In this document: positions 32,223 to 40,800 of the stretch, one piece after another
How the letters are laid out: each line of letters begins with the position of its first letter
How positions within the stretch are numbered: position 1 is the stretch's first letter
DNA from: an uncultured Ruminiclostridium sp.
GTDB lineage: Bacteria; Bacillota; Clostridia; Oscillospirales; Ruminococcaceae
Length of the DNA: 42,606 bases
Direction of reading: 5' to 3'
Assembly (NCBI GenBank): GCA_947623915.1
Contig: CANQIB010000020.1
Span: 1 to 42,606, forward strand
Notes under the pieces: generated by a model
Databases searched by the model: none
Told to the model about the DNA's origin: nothing
The model's input: the letters and a program-made list of their open reading frames with translations, nothing else
Translations under genes and position numbers: made by a program

Positions 32223-33458
32223 TCAGGAAAAAACAGTTGAACGTGCTGCAAATTTTCCCGCCGCGCGCGCGGTGGAAAACGCTATCTGGAGGTTATACCC
32301 TCCCGTATATGCCGCGCAGTCTATTATCTCGCCCGCAAAGTACAGCCCTTTTACCAGCTTTGACTGCATCGTCTTGGGGTCTATCTGCTTTACCGATATT
32401 CCGCCGTCGGTTATCACCGCCTCCTCTATCGGACGCAGCGCCTTTACCGACAGCTCAAAACGCTTTACCGCCGCAAGCAGCCCTCGCCGCTGTTCTCTGG
32501 TGACGGAATTTGCCTTTATATCTCCGTTTATCCCCGCGCGGGAAAGTATTTCGTGTATCATCGCCTGCGGCAGCAGTTTTTTAAGCACGTTTGAAAGCGC
32601 GCGGTTCGGCTCTGCCGAAAAGTCGCGGAGTATCCTAGCGTCAAGCGTTTTTTCGTCCAGCGCGGGCTTCATATCCACCGACAGCTTGCAGCCCTCCTCC
32701 CTGATAAACGCCGAGGCGGAAAGCACCAGCGGTCCGCTTGCCCCGAAATGGGTGAACAGCATTTCCCCCTGCTCGCAAAACAGCGTTTTGCCGACGGGAG
32801 AAAGCAAGGTCAGCCGAACGTTTTTCAACGTAAGCCCCGCCGTTTTTGAGCAGTCCTCCCGTGTTTCGACCGGCACGAGCATAGGCTTGGGCGGTATTAT
32901 CTCGTGACCCAGCTCCGCCGCCATTCGGTAACCGTCCCCCGTCGAGCCTGTCGCGGGGTAGGACATTCCTCCCGTGGCAAGTATCACCGCAGGCGCGTAA
33001 AAGCTCCCGCCGCCGCCTGTTACCGCCGATACCGCGCCGTTTTTCGCGATGATATGCTCGGCGCGGCATTTTACCGTCCGAACTCCCGCCTCACGCATAT
33101 CCCGACACAGCGCGTCGGTTATGTCCGCCGCTCTGTCCGATACGGGGAAGACCCTGCCGCCCCGCTCCGTCTTTAGCGGAACGCCCAGCGTTTTTTCAAA
33201 ATATTCCATCGTATCACGCGCAGAAAAACCCGCCAACGCCCCGTATAAAAATCTGGCGTTGGTAGGTACATGCTTTATTATATTGTCGTTGTCGCTGTTG
33301 TTTGTAAGGTTGCACCTGCCTTTTCCTGTGATGTTCAGCTTTTTGCCGAATTTGTCGTTTCTTTCAAGGCAGATGACCTTCGCTCCGAGATGTGCGGCAG
33401 TCGCGGCGGCGGTCATGCCCGCCGCTCCTCCGCCGATAACTATTACGTCGGCGTTCAT
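32223..33458 (-). CDS. NAD(P)/FAD-dependent oxidoreductase, HI0933/BaiN family
   Basis: 411 residues. The start DVIVIGGGAAGMTAA is the FAD-binding Rossmann motif, followed by the family string KFGKKLNITGKGRCNLTNN and, near the end, GLYFAGEIIDCAAYTGGYNLQIAFSTA split over two conserved blocks. ATG 33458 overlaps the rpiR stop by 4 bp (ATGA-type), with AAAAAGGAT ahead; longer readings upstream are not supported. Members include BaiN, linked to bile-acid dehydroxylation in Clostridium scindens, but most have unknown substrates, and nothing else here suggests bile-acid chemistry. Coupled to the RpiR regulator. Confidence 0.93.
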   Translation of the reverse strand: MNADVIVIGGGAAGMTAAATAAHLGAKVICLERNDKFGKKLNITGKGRCNLTNNSDNDNIIKHVPTNARFLYGALAGFSARDTMEYFEKTLGVPLKTERGGRVFPVSDRAADITDALCRDMREAGVRTVKCRAEHIIAKNGAVSAVTGGGGSFYAPAVILATGGMSYPATGSTGDGYRMAAELGHEIIPPKPMLVPVETREDCSKTAGLTLKNVRLTLLSPVGKTLFCEQGEMLFTHFGASGPLVLSASAFIREEGCKLSVDMKPALDEKTLDARILRDFSAEPNRALSNVLKKLLPQAMIHEILSRAGINGDIKANSVTREQRRGLLAAVKRFELSVKALRPIEEAVITDGGISVKQIDPKTMQSKLVKGLYFAGEIIDCAAYTGGYNLQIAFSTARAAGKFAARSTVFS

Positions 33459-34315
33459 ATATCCTTTTTGTAGACCTCGTGTTCCTCCCACAGCTTTTCG
33501 AGCTTTGCAAAGCTCTGCTCGATATGCTCTTTCTTCTTTGAGCCGAGCGCGACTATCATAGCGTTGAGCAGGCTCAGCGGCGCTACCAGCGAATCCGCGA
33601 AGCTGGCCATGTCGCTGCGCGCTATGAGCAGCTGATCCGCGTACTGCGCCAGCGGAGACGCCGCGCTGTCGGTTATCGCCACGACGTTCGCCCCACATTC
33701 TTTGGCGTAAGCGGTCGCGCTTATCGTGCTTTGGGAATATCTGGGAAAAGACAGCGCGATAAACACATCGTCCCCCGTCATGTTTATTATCTGCTGATAT
33801 ATACCGCTCTTGTTTATCGCCTGAACGAAATGGATATTATCGAATATCAGCTGAAAGTTATAGTCCAGAAATCTTGCAAGAATATTCGCGCTCATAACTC
33901 CAAGAATATATATCCTCCTAGCGGCACATATCTTTTCTATCGCCTCGTCGAATTTGGCGGTGTCTATCTCCTCCATCGTCCGCTTTATTCGATCTATATC
34001 CTGCGAAAGCGTGTTTTTCAGCACGCTGCCCGTACCTATCCTGTCGTTGGTGATGTTTATCCTCTGTACCGCCGTCAGCCGGTTTTTTATAAGCGCCTGC
34101 AGATTTTTCTGCAAGTCGGGATACCCGTCGAATCCAAGCTCGTCAGCAAAACGCACCACCGTGGATTCGCTGACGTTTACCGCGTTGCCCAATTTCAGCG
34201 CGGTCATATACGCGGCCTTTTCGTAGCTGTTAAGTATAAATTCCGCTATCCTTTTTTGACTTTTTGAAAAGCCGCTCATGCTGCATTCTATTTTTTGCAA
34301 AAGATCTTCCTGCAT
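33455..34315 (-). CDS. RpiR/MurR family regulator (HTH + SIS domain)
   Basis: 286 residues. N-terminal helix-turn-helix (SKSQKRIAEFILNSYEKAAY, VNVSESTVVRFADELGF) and a C-terminal SIS domain from ~125 (RRIYILGVMSANILA, SFPRYSQSTISATAYAKE, VVAITDSAASPLAQYAD) that senses a phosphosugar. Members control use of sugars such as MurNAc, ribose or allose. No sugar uptake genes adjoin; the only gene in its operon is the flavoprotein. ATG 34315 follows GGGGGC. Its effector cannot be read from the sequence. Confidence 0.94.
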   Translation of the reverse strand: MQEDLLQKIECSMSGFSKSQKRIAEFILNSYEKAAYMTALKLGNAVNVSESTVVRFADELGFDGYPDLQKNLQALIKNRLTAVQRINITNDRIGTGSVLKNTLSQDIDRIKRTMEEIDTAKFDEAIEKICAARRIYILGVMSANILARFLDYNFQLIFDNIHFVQAINKSGIYQQIINMTGDDVFIALSFPRYSQSTISATAYAKECGANVVAITDSAASPLAQYADQLLIARSDMASFADSLVAPLSLLNAMIVALGSKKKEHIEQSFAKLEKLWEEHEVYKKDI

Positions 34316-34384
34316 TTTATTTGCCCCCGTTTTTTAGTTTAAAGGCGTTTGCCGCGCGCCGTAAGGCGCGGACGTCTGTATCAT

Positions 34385-34413
34385 ATTTTACAACAAAACG
34401 GAGGATTTTGCAA
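34385..34413 (-). promoter_or_regulatory. Promoter of the rpiR-flavoprotein operon
   Basis: Minus-strand TTGCAA (34413-34408), 17-bp spacer, TAAAAT (34390-34385). The leader contains a GCGCC-TTAC-GGCGC stem around 34360. Confidence 0.72.
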
Positions 34414-34430
34414 TATGTTTTTTGAAACTT

Positions 34431-35345
34431 TCAAAAATTTATTTCGGTCATCAAGTCCGCAAGCGCTTGGGCGGCTCCGATATTTCCCCCGCCGACGACT
34501 CCCGCGGCAGCCGCGTTTGCCCCCACGGCATACCGCGAAAGCTCCACCCGCCCCGCGGTACATTCCGACACCGCGACAAATTTTACGCCTTTTTCCGCCG
34601 CGGCGCGGATATGCTCCAGCACAAAGGACGGTATGCCCCCGCTGCCGTAACATTCCAGCACAATGCCTTGACAGCCCTTTTCGGTAAGCATATCTATTAT
34701 TTGCGGGTCGAACACCGGCGATATTTTCAGCAGCGATACCTTGCGGCACAAGTTTGGCAGATACCTATATTTCCCTTTGACCTTTTGAATAAAGAACTCC
34801 GCCTTGCCGTCCTTTACTCTGCCGAGCTCTCCCCGACGTGAGCGAAATGCGTCAAACGCCTCGCTGTCCGCCTTGTAAAGGTCGCAGCCGAAGAACACCC
34901 TGCCGCAGAACACGGCGGCCACCTCTCTTATCCCGCTTTCGGCAACGCAAAACGCGTCTTTGAGATTTTGCGGCGCGTCGGAGTTTTCGGCAAAAAACGG
35001 CAGCTGAGAGCCGGTAAGCACTACCGGCGCGGGCGGGTCTTTGAGCATTGCGGAAAGTGCCGCAGCCGTATAGCTCAGTGTATCCGTGCCGTGCGTTATC
35101 ACTACCCCGCCGTAAACGCCGAACGCGGCGTTTATCTCCCTTGCCAAGGTTTCCCAGTCCGCGGGGCAAATATTGCTGCTGTCGCGGTTCATTATCACCC
35201 GCACGTCGGCGCGTCCCTCCATGCCGCAAAATTTTAACATTCGCTCCGCCTGAGCGGTCGAGGCGTCGGGCGAAAGCGCTTTTTCTTCCGGCGGACAGGA
35301 GAACGTTCCTCCCGTCATCAGCCAAAGCAGTTTTTTATCCGTCAT
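34431..35345 (-). CDS. ansA: L-asparaginase, type I
   Basis: 304 residues. MTGGTFS holds the first catalytic Thr and THGTDTLSYTAAALS the second with its Asp; LTGSQLPFFAENSD is the next conserved block, and GIVLECYGSGGIPS is typical of the C-terminal domain. There is no signal peptide, so the enzyme is cytoplasmic and turns asparagine into aspartate and ammonia. It is slightly short for the type I group (~320-335). ATG 35345 follows GAGGGG. It has its own promoter and is divergent from the alpha-galactosidase. An AT-rich inverted repeat just beyond the stop (TTTTTGAAA/CTTTCAAAAA) may end the message. Confidence 0.93.
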   Translation of the reverse strand: MTDKKLLWLMTGGTFSCPPEEKALSPDASTAQAERMLKFCGMEGRADVRVIMNRDSSNICPADWETLAREINAAFGVYGGVVITHGTDTLSYTAAALSAMLKDPPAPVVLTGSQLPFFAENSDAPQNLKDAFCVAESGIREVAAVFCGRVFFGCDLYKADSEAFDAFRSRRGELGRVKDGKAEFFIQKVKGKYRYLPNLCRKVSLLKISPVFDPQIIDMLTEKGCQGIVLECYGSGGIPSFVLEHIRAAAEKGVKFVAVSECTAGRVELSRYAVGANAAAAGVVGGGNIGAAQALADLMTEINF

Positions 35346-35368
35346 AAAAACCCCTCGCTTTCAAAATA

Positions 35369-35397
35369 AGTATAACATATTTTGCGCGAACAGTCCA
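35369..35397 (-). promoter_or_regulatory. Promoter of ansA
   Basis: Minus-strand TGGACT (35397-35392), 17-bp spacer, TATACT (35374-35369). Confidence 0.65.
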
Positions 35398-35421
35398 GCG
35401 TATTAAATTTTTCGTTTTTAC

Positions 35422-35450
35422 TTGCAAAAAGCCGTAATATGCGGTATACT
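35422..35450 (+). promoter_or_regulatory. Promoter of the GH27 gene
   Basis: TTGCAA (35422-35427), 17-bp spacer, TATACT (35445-35450), 41 bp before the start and divergent from ansA. Confidence 0.72.
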
Positions 35451-35491
35451 CATATAAGAAAATTTTTTATAAAACCGAAAGGACACAAAAA

Positions 35492-36682
35492 ATGGAAAAA
35501 TATATCGGAATGTTACCGCCCATGGGGTGGAACTCCTGGAACACGTTTACTTGGGAGATAAGCGACGGACTTATCCGTCAGGCGGCGGACGCCATGGTCA
35601 GCGAGGGGCTGAGGGACGCGGGTTACGAATATATAGTGACCGACGACTGCTGGAGCGAAAAGCAGCGTGACTCAAGCGGCAGGCTGGTGCCTGATAAGCG
35701 CAAATTCCCCGACGGCATAAAGGCGGTAGCGGACTATGTACATTCCAAGGGCTTGAAATTCGGGATATATTCCTGCGCCGGCACTCATACCTGCGCGGGA
35801 CACCCCGGCAGCTTCGAGCATGAGTTTACCGACGCCGAGACCTTTGCTCAATGGGGCGTGGACTATCTGAAATACGATTACTGCTACAAGCCTGACGGCA
35901 TACCCGGCGACGTGCTGTACCGCCGTATGTCCGCCGCGTTGCGCGGCAGCGGCAGGGATATACTGTTTTCCGCCTGCAACTGGGGCGCGGACAACGTTTA
36001 TGAATGGATAAAAGGCGCGGGCGCGCATATGTTCCGCTCCACGGGAGATATCCAGGACAGCTGGGCGTCGATAAAGCGCATAGCTCTGTCGCAGACGGAC
36101 AAGCAATGCTTCGGCGGTCCGTTCTGCCATAACGATATGGATATGCTGGTAGTGGGAATGTACGGCGGCAGCAACAACGAATTTATCAACGCGGCTACCG
36201 ACGACCAGTTTGCCAACCGCGAGGGCAAGGGCATAGGAGGCTGCACCGATACGGAGTACCGCACCCACTTCGCTTTGTGGGCGATAATGGGTTCTCCGCT
36301 GATGATAGGCTGCGATATCCGCAAAATGTCCCCCGCCACAAAGGAGATACTGACCAACCGCGACGTTATCTCGATAAATCAGGATATCGAATGTCGCGGC
36401 CCTTACCGCATCAGTCAATGGAACAATCCCGAAAATCTTTTCGCACTGGTAAAGCCGCTGCATGACGGCAGCTTTGGGATAGGGCTGTTCAATCTCGGCG
36501 ACCGTACCGGCGAAATGTCGCTGCAATTCTGGGATCTCGGCATTTCCTCAGCGGCGGGACGCGGGCTGGAGCTATACGACTGCTACAGCCACGAAAAAGC
36601 AGGCGTATTCTCCGAGCGCTTTGCCGCGAATATACCGCCGCATGACAGCATGATGTTAAAAGCAAAGGTAGTACGGCTGTGA
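35492..36682 (+). CDS. GH27 alpha-galactosidase, cytoplasmic
   Basis: 396 residues. The start PPMGWNSWNTF is the GH27 hallmark, followed by YIVTDDCW, GLKFGIYSCAG and the nucleophile Asp in YLKYDYCY; RSTGDIQDSW holds the acid/base Asp. A short beta domain closes the protein. No signal peptide, so it acts on imported alpha-galactosides such as melibiose, raffinose or galactomannan fragments. ATG 35492 follows AAAGGACAC. The next gene overlaps its stop (GTGA). No transporter or regulator adjoins. Confidence 0.95.
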   Translation: MEKYIGMLPPMGWNSWNTFTWEISDGLIRQAADAMVSEGLRDAGYEYIVTDDCWSEKQRDSSGRLVPDKRKFPDGIKAVADYVHSKGLKFGIYSCAGTHTCAGHPGSFEHEFTDAETFAQWGVDYLKYDYCYKPDGIPGDVLYRRMSAALRGSGRDILFSACNWGADNVYEWIKGAGAHMFRSTGDIQDSWASIKRIALSQTDKQCFGGPFCHNDMDMLVVGMYGGSNNEFINAATDDQFANREGKGIGGCTDTEYRTHFALWAIMGSPLMIGCDIRKMSPATKEILTNRDVISINQDIECRGPYRISQWNNPENLFALVKPLHDGSFGIGLFNLGDRTGEMSLQFWDLGISSAAGRGLELYDCYSHEKAGVFSERFAANIPPHDSMMLKAKVVRL

Positions 36683-36882
36683 GCGCGTACGACAACTGCT
36701 TTCAATGCGGGGCGGCGTTAGGCTCGGACGATATCGCGATAAATCAAAAGCTGGTAAGCCGAAACGTAAAGGAATTTATGTGTATCGACTGCCTTGCCGC
36801 CTATTATAACACCACCCGCGCCGCCATAGAGGAGCGGATAGAGTATTACCGCAAAAGCGGAGAATGTACCCTGTTCCGATAA
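36679..36882 (+). CDS. Small Cys-rich protein (two CxxC), unknown function
   Basis: 67 residues starting at GTG 36679, whose bases overlap the TGA of the GH27 gene; AAAGGT stands upstream, so translation is probably coupled. Two pairs, CFQC and CIDC, 29 residues apart, can hold one zinc ion; the rest (INQKLVSRNVKEFMC, CLAAYYNTT, EERIEYYRKSGECTLF) is conserved-looking and I have the impression of similar small proteins in other Clostridia, but I cannot name a family. No membrane helix. It ends 29 bp before the metK promoter. Confidence 0.8.
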   Translation: MSAYDNCFQCGAALGSDDIAINQKLVSRNVKEFMCIDCLAAYYNTTRAAIEERIEYYRKSGECTLFR

Positions 36883-36911
36883 AAAGCGGCGCGGCAGCCG
36901 CATAATACCTA

Positions 36912-36940
36912 TTGACAACCGTACCGTTATATGGTAAAAT
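36912..36940 (+). promoter_or_regulatory. Promoter of the SAM riboswitch-metK unit
   Basis: TTGACA (36912-36917), 17-bp spacer, TAAAAT (36935-36940), just ahead of the riboswitch. Confidence 0.82.
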
Positions 36941-36959
36941 ATTCGTTGAAAAAAGAACC

Positions 36960-37097
36960 CTTATCAAGAGTGACTTGCAGTCTCTGTCGGATTCCGCACG
37001 GGGCAGGAGTAAGGCTCCGCAAGTCCAGCAACCGTTTCCTTAAAGGAAAAATGGTGCTAATTCCTACGGGGCGGCTCGCCGTCACCGAAAGATAAGG
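36960..37097 (+). ncRNA. SAM-I-clan (S-box) riboswitch with an enlarged P2 arm
   Basis: P1 is CTTATC (36960-36965) with GATAAG (37091-37096); the core strings CAGCAACC, GGTGCTAATTCC and CGAAAGATAAG are the S-box marks. P2 is GACTTGC/GCAAGTC and is larger than usual, with an inner stem around CTCTGTC and GGGCAGGAG. GGAGC at the end of P1 (37096-37100) can pair with GCTCC (37117-37121), the left arm of the following terminator, giving a simple SAM-on/terminate, SAM-off/read-through switch. Confidence 0.9.
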
Positions 37098-37115
37098 AGC
37101 AAAGCCGAAACGCTA

Positions 37116-37137
37116 AGCTCCGAACGGGGCTTTTTTT
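37116..37137 (+). terminator. Riboswitch-controlled terminator
   Basis: AGCTCC-GAAC-GGGGCT stem (37116-37131) and a T7 run, between the aptamer and metK. Confidence 0.88.
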
Positions 37138-37158
37138 AATACATTTTTTGGAAAGGAA

Positions 37159-38343
37159 ATGAAAAAAGTGTCAAAATACCTTTTTACCTCGGAAAGCGTT
37201 ACCGAGGGACACCCCGACAAGATATGCGACCAGATATCCGACGGCATACTTGACGCGATACTGGCGGAGGACAAAAACGCAAGAGTTGCGTGCGAGACCT
37301 GCGTTACCACGGGAATGGTACTGGTGATGGGAGAAATAACCACCGCCGCTTATGTGGATATCGCCAAGACGGCGCGGGACGTGATACGCGATATCGGCTA
37401 CGACGACGCACAGTACGGCTTTGACTGCAACACCTGCGCGGTGATAACCACCATAGACGAGCAAAGTCCGGATATAGCCATGGGAGTGGACAGCGCGCTG
37501 GAGGGCAGAGAGCAAAACGTTTGCGATACCGGCGCGGGAGATCAGGGAATGATGTTCGGCTACGCCTGCAACGAAACAAAGGAGCTTATGCCGCTCACCG
37601 CGTCGTTGGCTCACGCGCTTGCAAAAAAGCTCGCCGAGGTGAGAAAATCCGGCGAACTGGGGTATCTTCTGCCGGACGGCAAAACTCAAGTCACGGTGGA
37701 ATACGACGACGGCAAGCCCGTCAGAGTGGATACCGTCGTGGTATCCTCCCAGCACAGAGCCGAGGTCGATGAAAGCACGCTGCGCCGCGACATTATAGAA
37801 AAGGTCATCAAGACCACCGTTCCCTCCGATATGATAGACGAAAACACAAGGTATCTGATAAACCCGACCGGACGTTTCGTGGTGGGAGGCCCGCAGGGCG
37901 ACAGCGGACTTACCGGCCGCAAGATAATAGTCGACACCTACGGAGGCGTGGGACGTCACGGCGGCGGTTCGTTTTCCGGCAAAGACCCGACAAAGGTCGA
38001 CCGTTCCGCGGCTTATGCGGCGCGTTACGCCGCAAAGAACATCGTCGCCGCCGGTATCGCCGACCGCTGCGAGGTACAGCTTGCGTACGCGATAGGAGTA
38101 GCTCACCCCGTTTCGGTATTCGTGGATACCTTCGGCACAGGCAAAAAGCCTGACAGCGAGATAGCCGACGCGGTAAAAGCCGTGTTCGATTTTCGCCCGT
38201 CCGCGATAATCTCTCAGCTTAAACTGAGGGAGATAAAATACCGCCCGCTTGCGTCCTACGGTCATATGGGGCGCGAGGATCTCAACGTCGCATGGGAAAA
38301 GACCGACAAGACAGAAGAGCTTAAAAAAGCGTTAGGAATGTAA
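37159..38343 (+). CDS. metK: S-adenosylmethionine synthase
   Basis: 394 residues, the normal length. [19 protein letters not shown] is the methionine/ATP site, [12 protein letters not shown] the ATP loop, and [19 protein letters not shown] the phosphate-binding P-loop-like stretch. It makes SAM from methionine and ATP. The ATG at 37159 is given, but AAAGGA lies only 1 nt before it; GTG 37168 ([10 protein letters not shown]) has a 10-nt spacing and may be the true start. Controlled by the SAM riboswitch, so product represses its own synthesis. Confidence 0.97.
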   Translation: MKKVSKYLFTSESVTEGHPDKICDQISDGILDAILAEDKNARVACETCVTTGMVLVMGEITTAAYVDIAKTARDVIRDIGYDDAQYGFDCNTCAVITTIDEQSPDIAMGVDSALEGREQNVCDTGAGDQGMMFGYACNETKELMPLTASLAHALAKKLAEVRKSGELGYLLPDGKTQVTVEYDDGKPVRVDTVVVSSQHRAEVDESTLRRDIIEKVIKTTVPSDMIDENTRYLINPTGRFVVGGPQGDSGLTGRKIIVDTYGGVGRHGGGSFSGKDPTKVDRSAAYAARYAAKNIVAAGIADRCEVQLAYAIGVAHPVSVFVDTFGTGKKPDSEIADAVKAVFDFRPSAIISQLKLREIKYRPLASYGHMGREDLNVAWEKTDKTEELKKALGM

Positions 38344-38346
38344 TAT

Positions 38347-38389
38347 TTGTCGGAAAATCCGACCGTAGAGAGAATTTTTAGACAAGCTG
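38347..38389 (+). repeat. Relic of the intergenic element end stem
   Basis: TTGTCGGAAAATCCGACCGT...TAGACAAGCTG matches the last stem of the elements at 17076-17122 and 30063-30103 and likewise abuts a terminator, but no body is present upstream: the metK stop is 3 bp away. Confidence 0.8.
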
Positions 38390-38422
38390 CGGCGACCGTA
38401 TTTAACGGTCGCCGCTTATTTC
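38389..38422. terminator. Terminator between metK and asnB
   Basis: 11-bp perfect stem GCGGCGACCGT/ACGGTCGCCGC (38389-38399, 38405-38415), then TTATTTCT; serves both convergent genes. Confidence 0.88.
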
Positions 38423-38444
38423 TATAACAGACTTGCCCTCGTCA

Positions 38445-40283
38445 TTATTTTTCCACTATCACGTCATATTTTCTCAGCCATGCCTCAAGCTGTATCAGAT
38501 AGGCGAATACCTGCGGCGCGGTCATGAGCTGACCGTACCAGTTGTTTTTGAACACCGACGGGTCGTCGCAAAGCTCGGCGAGCCTTTTGGCATCAAGTAT
38601 CTCGGTCATGCGGCAGTCCTTGTCGGCAAGCAAAGCGCGGGTGCGTTTTATCACCTCGGCGAGATAATCGGGATTGTGCGTTTTGGGATAGGGGGATTTT
38701 TTGCGCCACAGCACATCGTCAGGCAAAACGCCGGTCATCGCGCTGCGCACCAGCCCTTTTTCCCTGCCGCGTTCCGCTTTCATCTTCCACGGGATATTGT
38801 AAGCGTACCGCGCGATACGGTGGTCGCAAAACGGCACTCTCACCTCAAGCCCCCACGCCATGCTCATTCTATCCTTTCTGTCAAGCAGGGTCTGCATGAA
38901 CCAATGGATATTCAGCATGAACATTTCCCTCATTCGCCGCTCCTCTGGACCGTCGCTGTCAAGATAATCCGTAAGCGCGAGCGTTTCGGCACAGCAGGCG
39001 TCTATATATTCCTGCGGGTCTATCCCGCCCAACGCATCCTTTCTCAGCAGACCCGCGCGGTCGCCTACCGAGCGCGCCCACGGGAAGCCCTTGCGGAACA
39101 GTATCTCCTTGTTATGATACCACGGATAGCCGCCGAATATCTCATCGGCACACTCGCCGCTTACCGCCACGGTGAAATTTTTCTTTATCTCTCGGCAAAA
39201 AAGATACAGCGAGCTGTCCACGTCCGCCATGCCCGGCAGGTCGCGCACCTGCGCCGCGGGAGCAAGCGCGTCGGTCAGCTCCTGCGTGCCGAGTTCTATA
39301 TTAACGTGATTTGAGCCGATATATTCCGCCATTTCCACTATCCACGGCGCGTCCATATCCGGCTGAAAGCTGCTGGCTTTGAAGTTTTTGGCGTTGTCGA
39401 TATAATCTATGGAATAGGTCGTGAGCGTCTTGCCGTGCTTTTTGTATTCCTCGGCGGCTACCGCGCTTATCACGCTGCTGTCCAGTCCGCCGGATAAAAA
39501 AGTACAAAGCGGCACGTCGCTCACAAGCTGCCGTTTTATCGCGTCGGTGAGCAAAAACGCCACGTTTTCCTCCGTTTCTTTAAGCGACTGCTTATGCTCC
39601 GCCGCGCGAAGCTGCCAGTAGCACCGCTTTTTAAGTCCGTATTCGCTGAATACCGCGCACTCCGACAGCTTTAACTCCTTTATCCCCTTAAACACTCCGT
39701 ATCCGGGGCGGCGCGCCGGACCGAGCAGCATGATGTCCGCTATTCCCTGTGCGTCTACCGTCGGTCTTACCTTGGGGGAGGCGAGCAGCGCCTTTATCTC
39801 CGAGGCGAAGAGCAGCCCGCCGGGGTATTCGTAATAAAACAGCGGCTTTACGCCCATACGGTCGCGGGCAAGGAACAGCGTGCGTTCCCGCTCGTTCCAC
39901 ACCGCAAAGGCGAATATCCCGTTCATTCGGTCAAGGCACGCCTCTCCCCAGGCGATATACGCCGTAAGCAATACCTCGGTATCGCTCCGTCCGTTGAAGC
40001 CGTAACCGAGCGACACAAGCTCGGAGCGTATCTCCTCGGTGTTGTAAAGCTCGCCGTTATAAACGATCACGAAACGCTCCTCCCCGCGCCTTGCATACAT
40101 TGGCTGCGCGCCGTTTTCGGGGTCTATCACCGCAAGACGGCGATGGGCAAACGCGCAGATATCCGAAAAGTAAAACCCCTCGGAATCCGGCCCGCGCGGA
40201 GCAAGCGTCTGTGCCATGCCGCGCATTACCCCCTCGCAGTCGCCCAAGCCGCCGTAATCTATCCACCCTGCAATTCCGCACAT
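38445..40283 (-). CDS. asnB: Asparagine synthase (glutamine-hydrolysing)
   Basis: 612 residues. The start MCGIAGW exposes the nucleophile Cys2 after Met removal; RGPDSEGF, HRRLAVID and VYNGELYN are the glutaminase blocks. The synthetase half has the PP-loop FLSGGLDSS and SGECADEIFGGY, RKDRMSMAWGLEVRVPF. It turns aspartate into asparagine with glutamine and ATP. ATG 40283 follows AAAGGAGAT. The protein could instead serve a wall or peptide amidation role, as some AsnB-like proteins do, but all core motifs fit the true enzyme. An asparaginase gene lies 3 kb away. Confidence 0.95.
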   Translation of the reverse strand: MCGIAGWIDYGGLGDCEGVMRGMAQTLAPRGPDSEGFYFSDICAFAHRRLAVIDPENGAQPMYARRGEERFVIVYNGELYNTEEIRSELVSLGYGFNGRSDTEVLLTAYIAWGEACLDRMNGIFAFAVWNERERTLFLARDRMGVKPLFYYEYPGGLLFASEIKALLASPKVRPTVDAQGIADIMLLGPARRPGYGVFKGIKELKLSECAVFSEYGLKKRCYWQLRAAEHKQSLKETEENVAFLLTDAIKRQLVSDVPLCTFLSGGLDSSVISAVAAEEYKKHGKTLTTYSIDYIDNAKNFKASSFQPDMDAPWIVEMAEYIGSNHVNIELGTQELTDALAPAAQVRDLPGMADVDSSLYLFCREIKKNFTVAVSGECADEIFGGYPWYHNKEILFRKGFPWARSVGDRAGLLRKDALGGIDPQEYIDACCAETLALTDYLDSDGPEERRMREMFMLNIHWFMQTLLDRKDRMSMAWGLEVRVPFCDHRIARYAYNIPWKMKAERGREKGLVRSAMTGVLPDDVLWRKKSPYPKTHNPDYLAEVIKRTRALLADKDCRMTEILDAKRLAELCDDPSVFKNNWYGQLMTAPQVFAYLIQLEAWLRKYDVIVEK

Positions 40284-40361
40284 ATATGTATCTCCTTTGC
40301 TGATTTTTTCATTTATTTATATGCGCGGCGCGGCGGATAGGTTACGGGCGCGGCTGGCGTA

Positions 40362-40401
40362 AAATAAAGCCGCCCGCGTCGGAAACGTTCGCGGCGCGGG
40401 C
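40362..40401 (-). terminator. Terminator of mazF
   Basis: Minus strand: GCCCGCG...CGCGGGC (40401-40395 with 40378-40372), then GGCTTTATTTT. No clear promoter for asnB is visible in 40284-40361, so read-through may matter. Confidence 0.65.
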
Positions 40402-40418
40402 ATATGGGACTTTTTGTT

Positions 40419-40763
40419 TCAGCTAAGTCCGAAGCTGACCGATAAGGCGTTGTCCACTCGGCTCATCGAGCCGGTGTCAAGCTCGCCCATACGTTCTTTC
40501 AGCCGCTGTTTATCCAGCGTGCGTACCTGTTCGAGCAAAACTATCGAATCGCGTGCAAGCCCGCAGCTGTCGGCGTTTATGGAAATATGAGTCGGCAGCT
40601 TGGATTTATCTTTCTGACTGGTTATCGCGGCGGCGATAACGGTGGGGCTGTGCCGATTCCCTACGTCATTCTGCACTATAAGTACAGGCCGTAAACCGCC
40701 TTGTTCGCTGCCTACCACGGGACTGAGGTCCGCATAGTAGATCTCTCCTCTTTTGACAAGCAT
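40419..40763 (-). CDS. mazF: MazF/EndoA family endoribonuclease toxin, no adjacent antitoxin
   Basis: 114 residues, very like Bacillus EndoA: VKRGEIYYADLSPVVGSEQG, LRPVLIVQNDVGN, AAITSQ, LPTHISI, ARDSIVLLEQVRTLDK. The conserved Arg (GLRPV) and Thr/Ser (AAITS) of the active site are present. The Bacillus enzyme cuts mRNA at UACAU. In Bacillus the antitoxin gene precedes it; here upstream bases (40764-41040) hold no gene, so the antitoxin, if any, is elsewhere. ATG 40763 follows AAAGGATAACGTT. The leader has a 9-bp hairpin and, just upstream, TACAT. Confidence 0.94.
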   Translation of the reverse strand: MLVKRGEIYYADLSPVVGSEQGGLRPVLIVQNDVGNRHSPTVIAAAITSQKDKSKLPTHISINADSCGLARDSIVLLEQVRTLDKQRLKERMGELDTGSMSRVDNALSVSFGLS

Positions 40764-40777
40764 AACGTTATCCTTTC

Positions 40778-40800
40778 CGAACGGTCGCATTGACCGTTCG
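40778..40800 (-). promoter_or_regulatory. 9-bp perfect inverted repeat in the mazF leader
   Basis: CGAACGGTC/GACCGTTCG (40778-40786 with 40792-40800), 5-nt loop, close to the ribosome site: an operator or a translation-control stem. Confidence 0.6.

Noticed and set aside
32223-33698. Longer form of the flavoprotein starting at 33698
   Set aside because: The extra 80 residues are low-quality sequence inside the rpiR gene; ATG 33458 with a ribosome site directly precedes the FAD motif.
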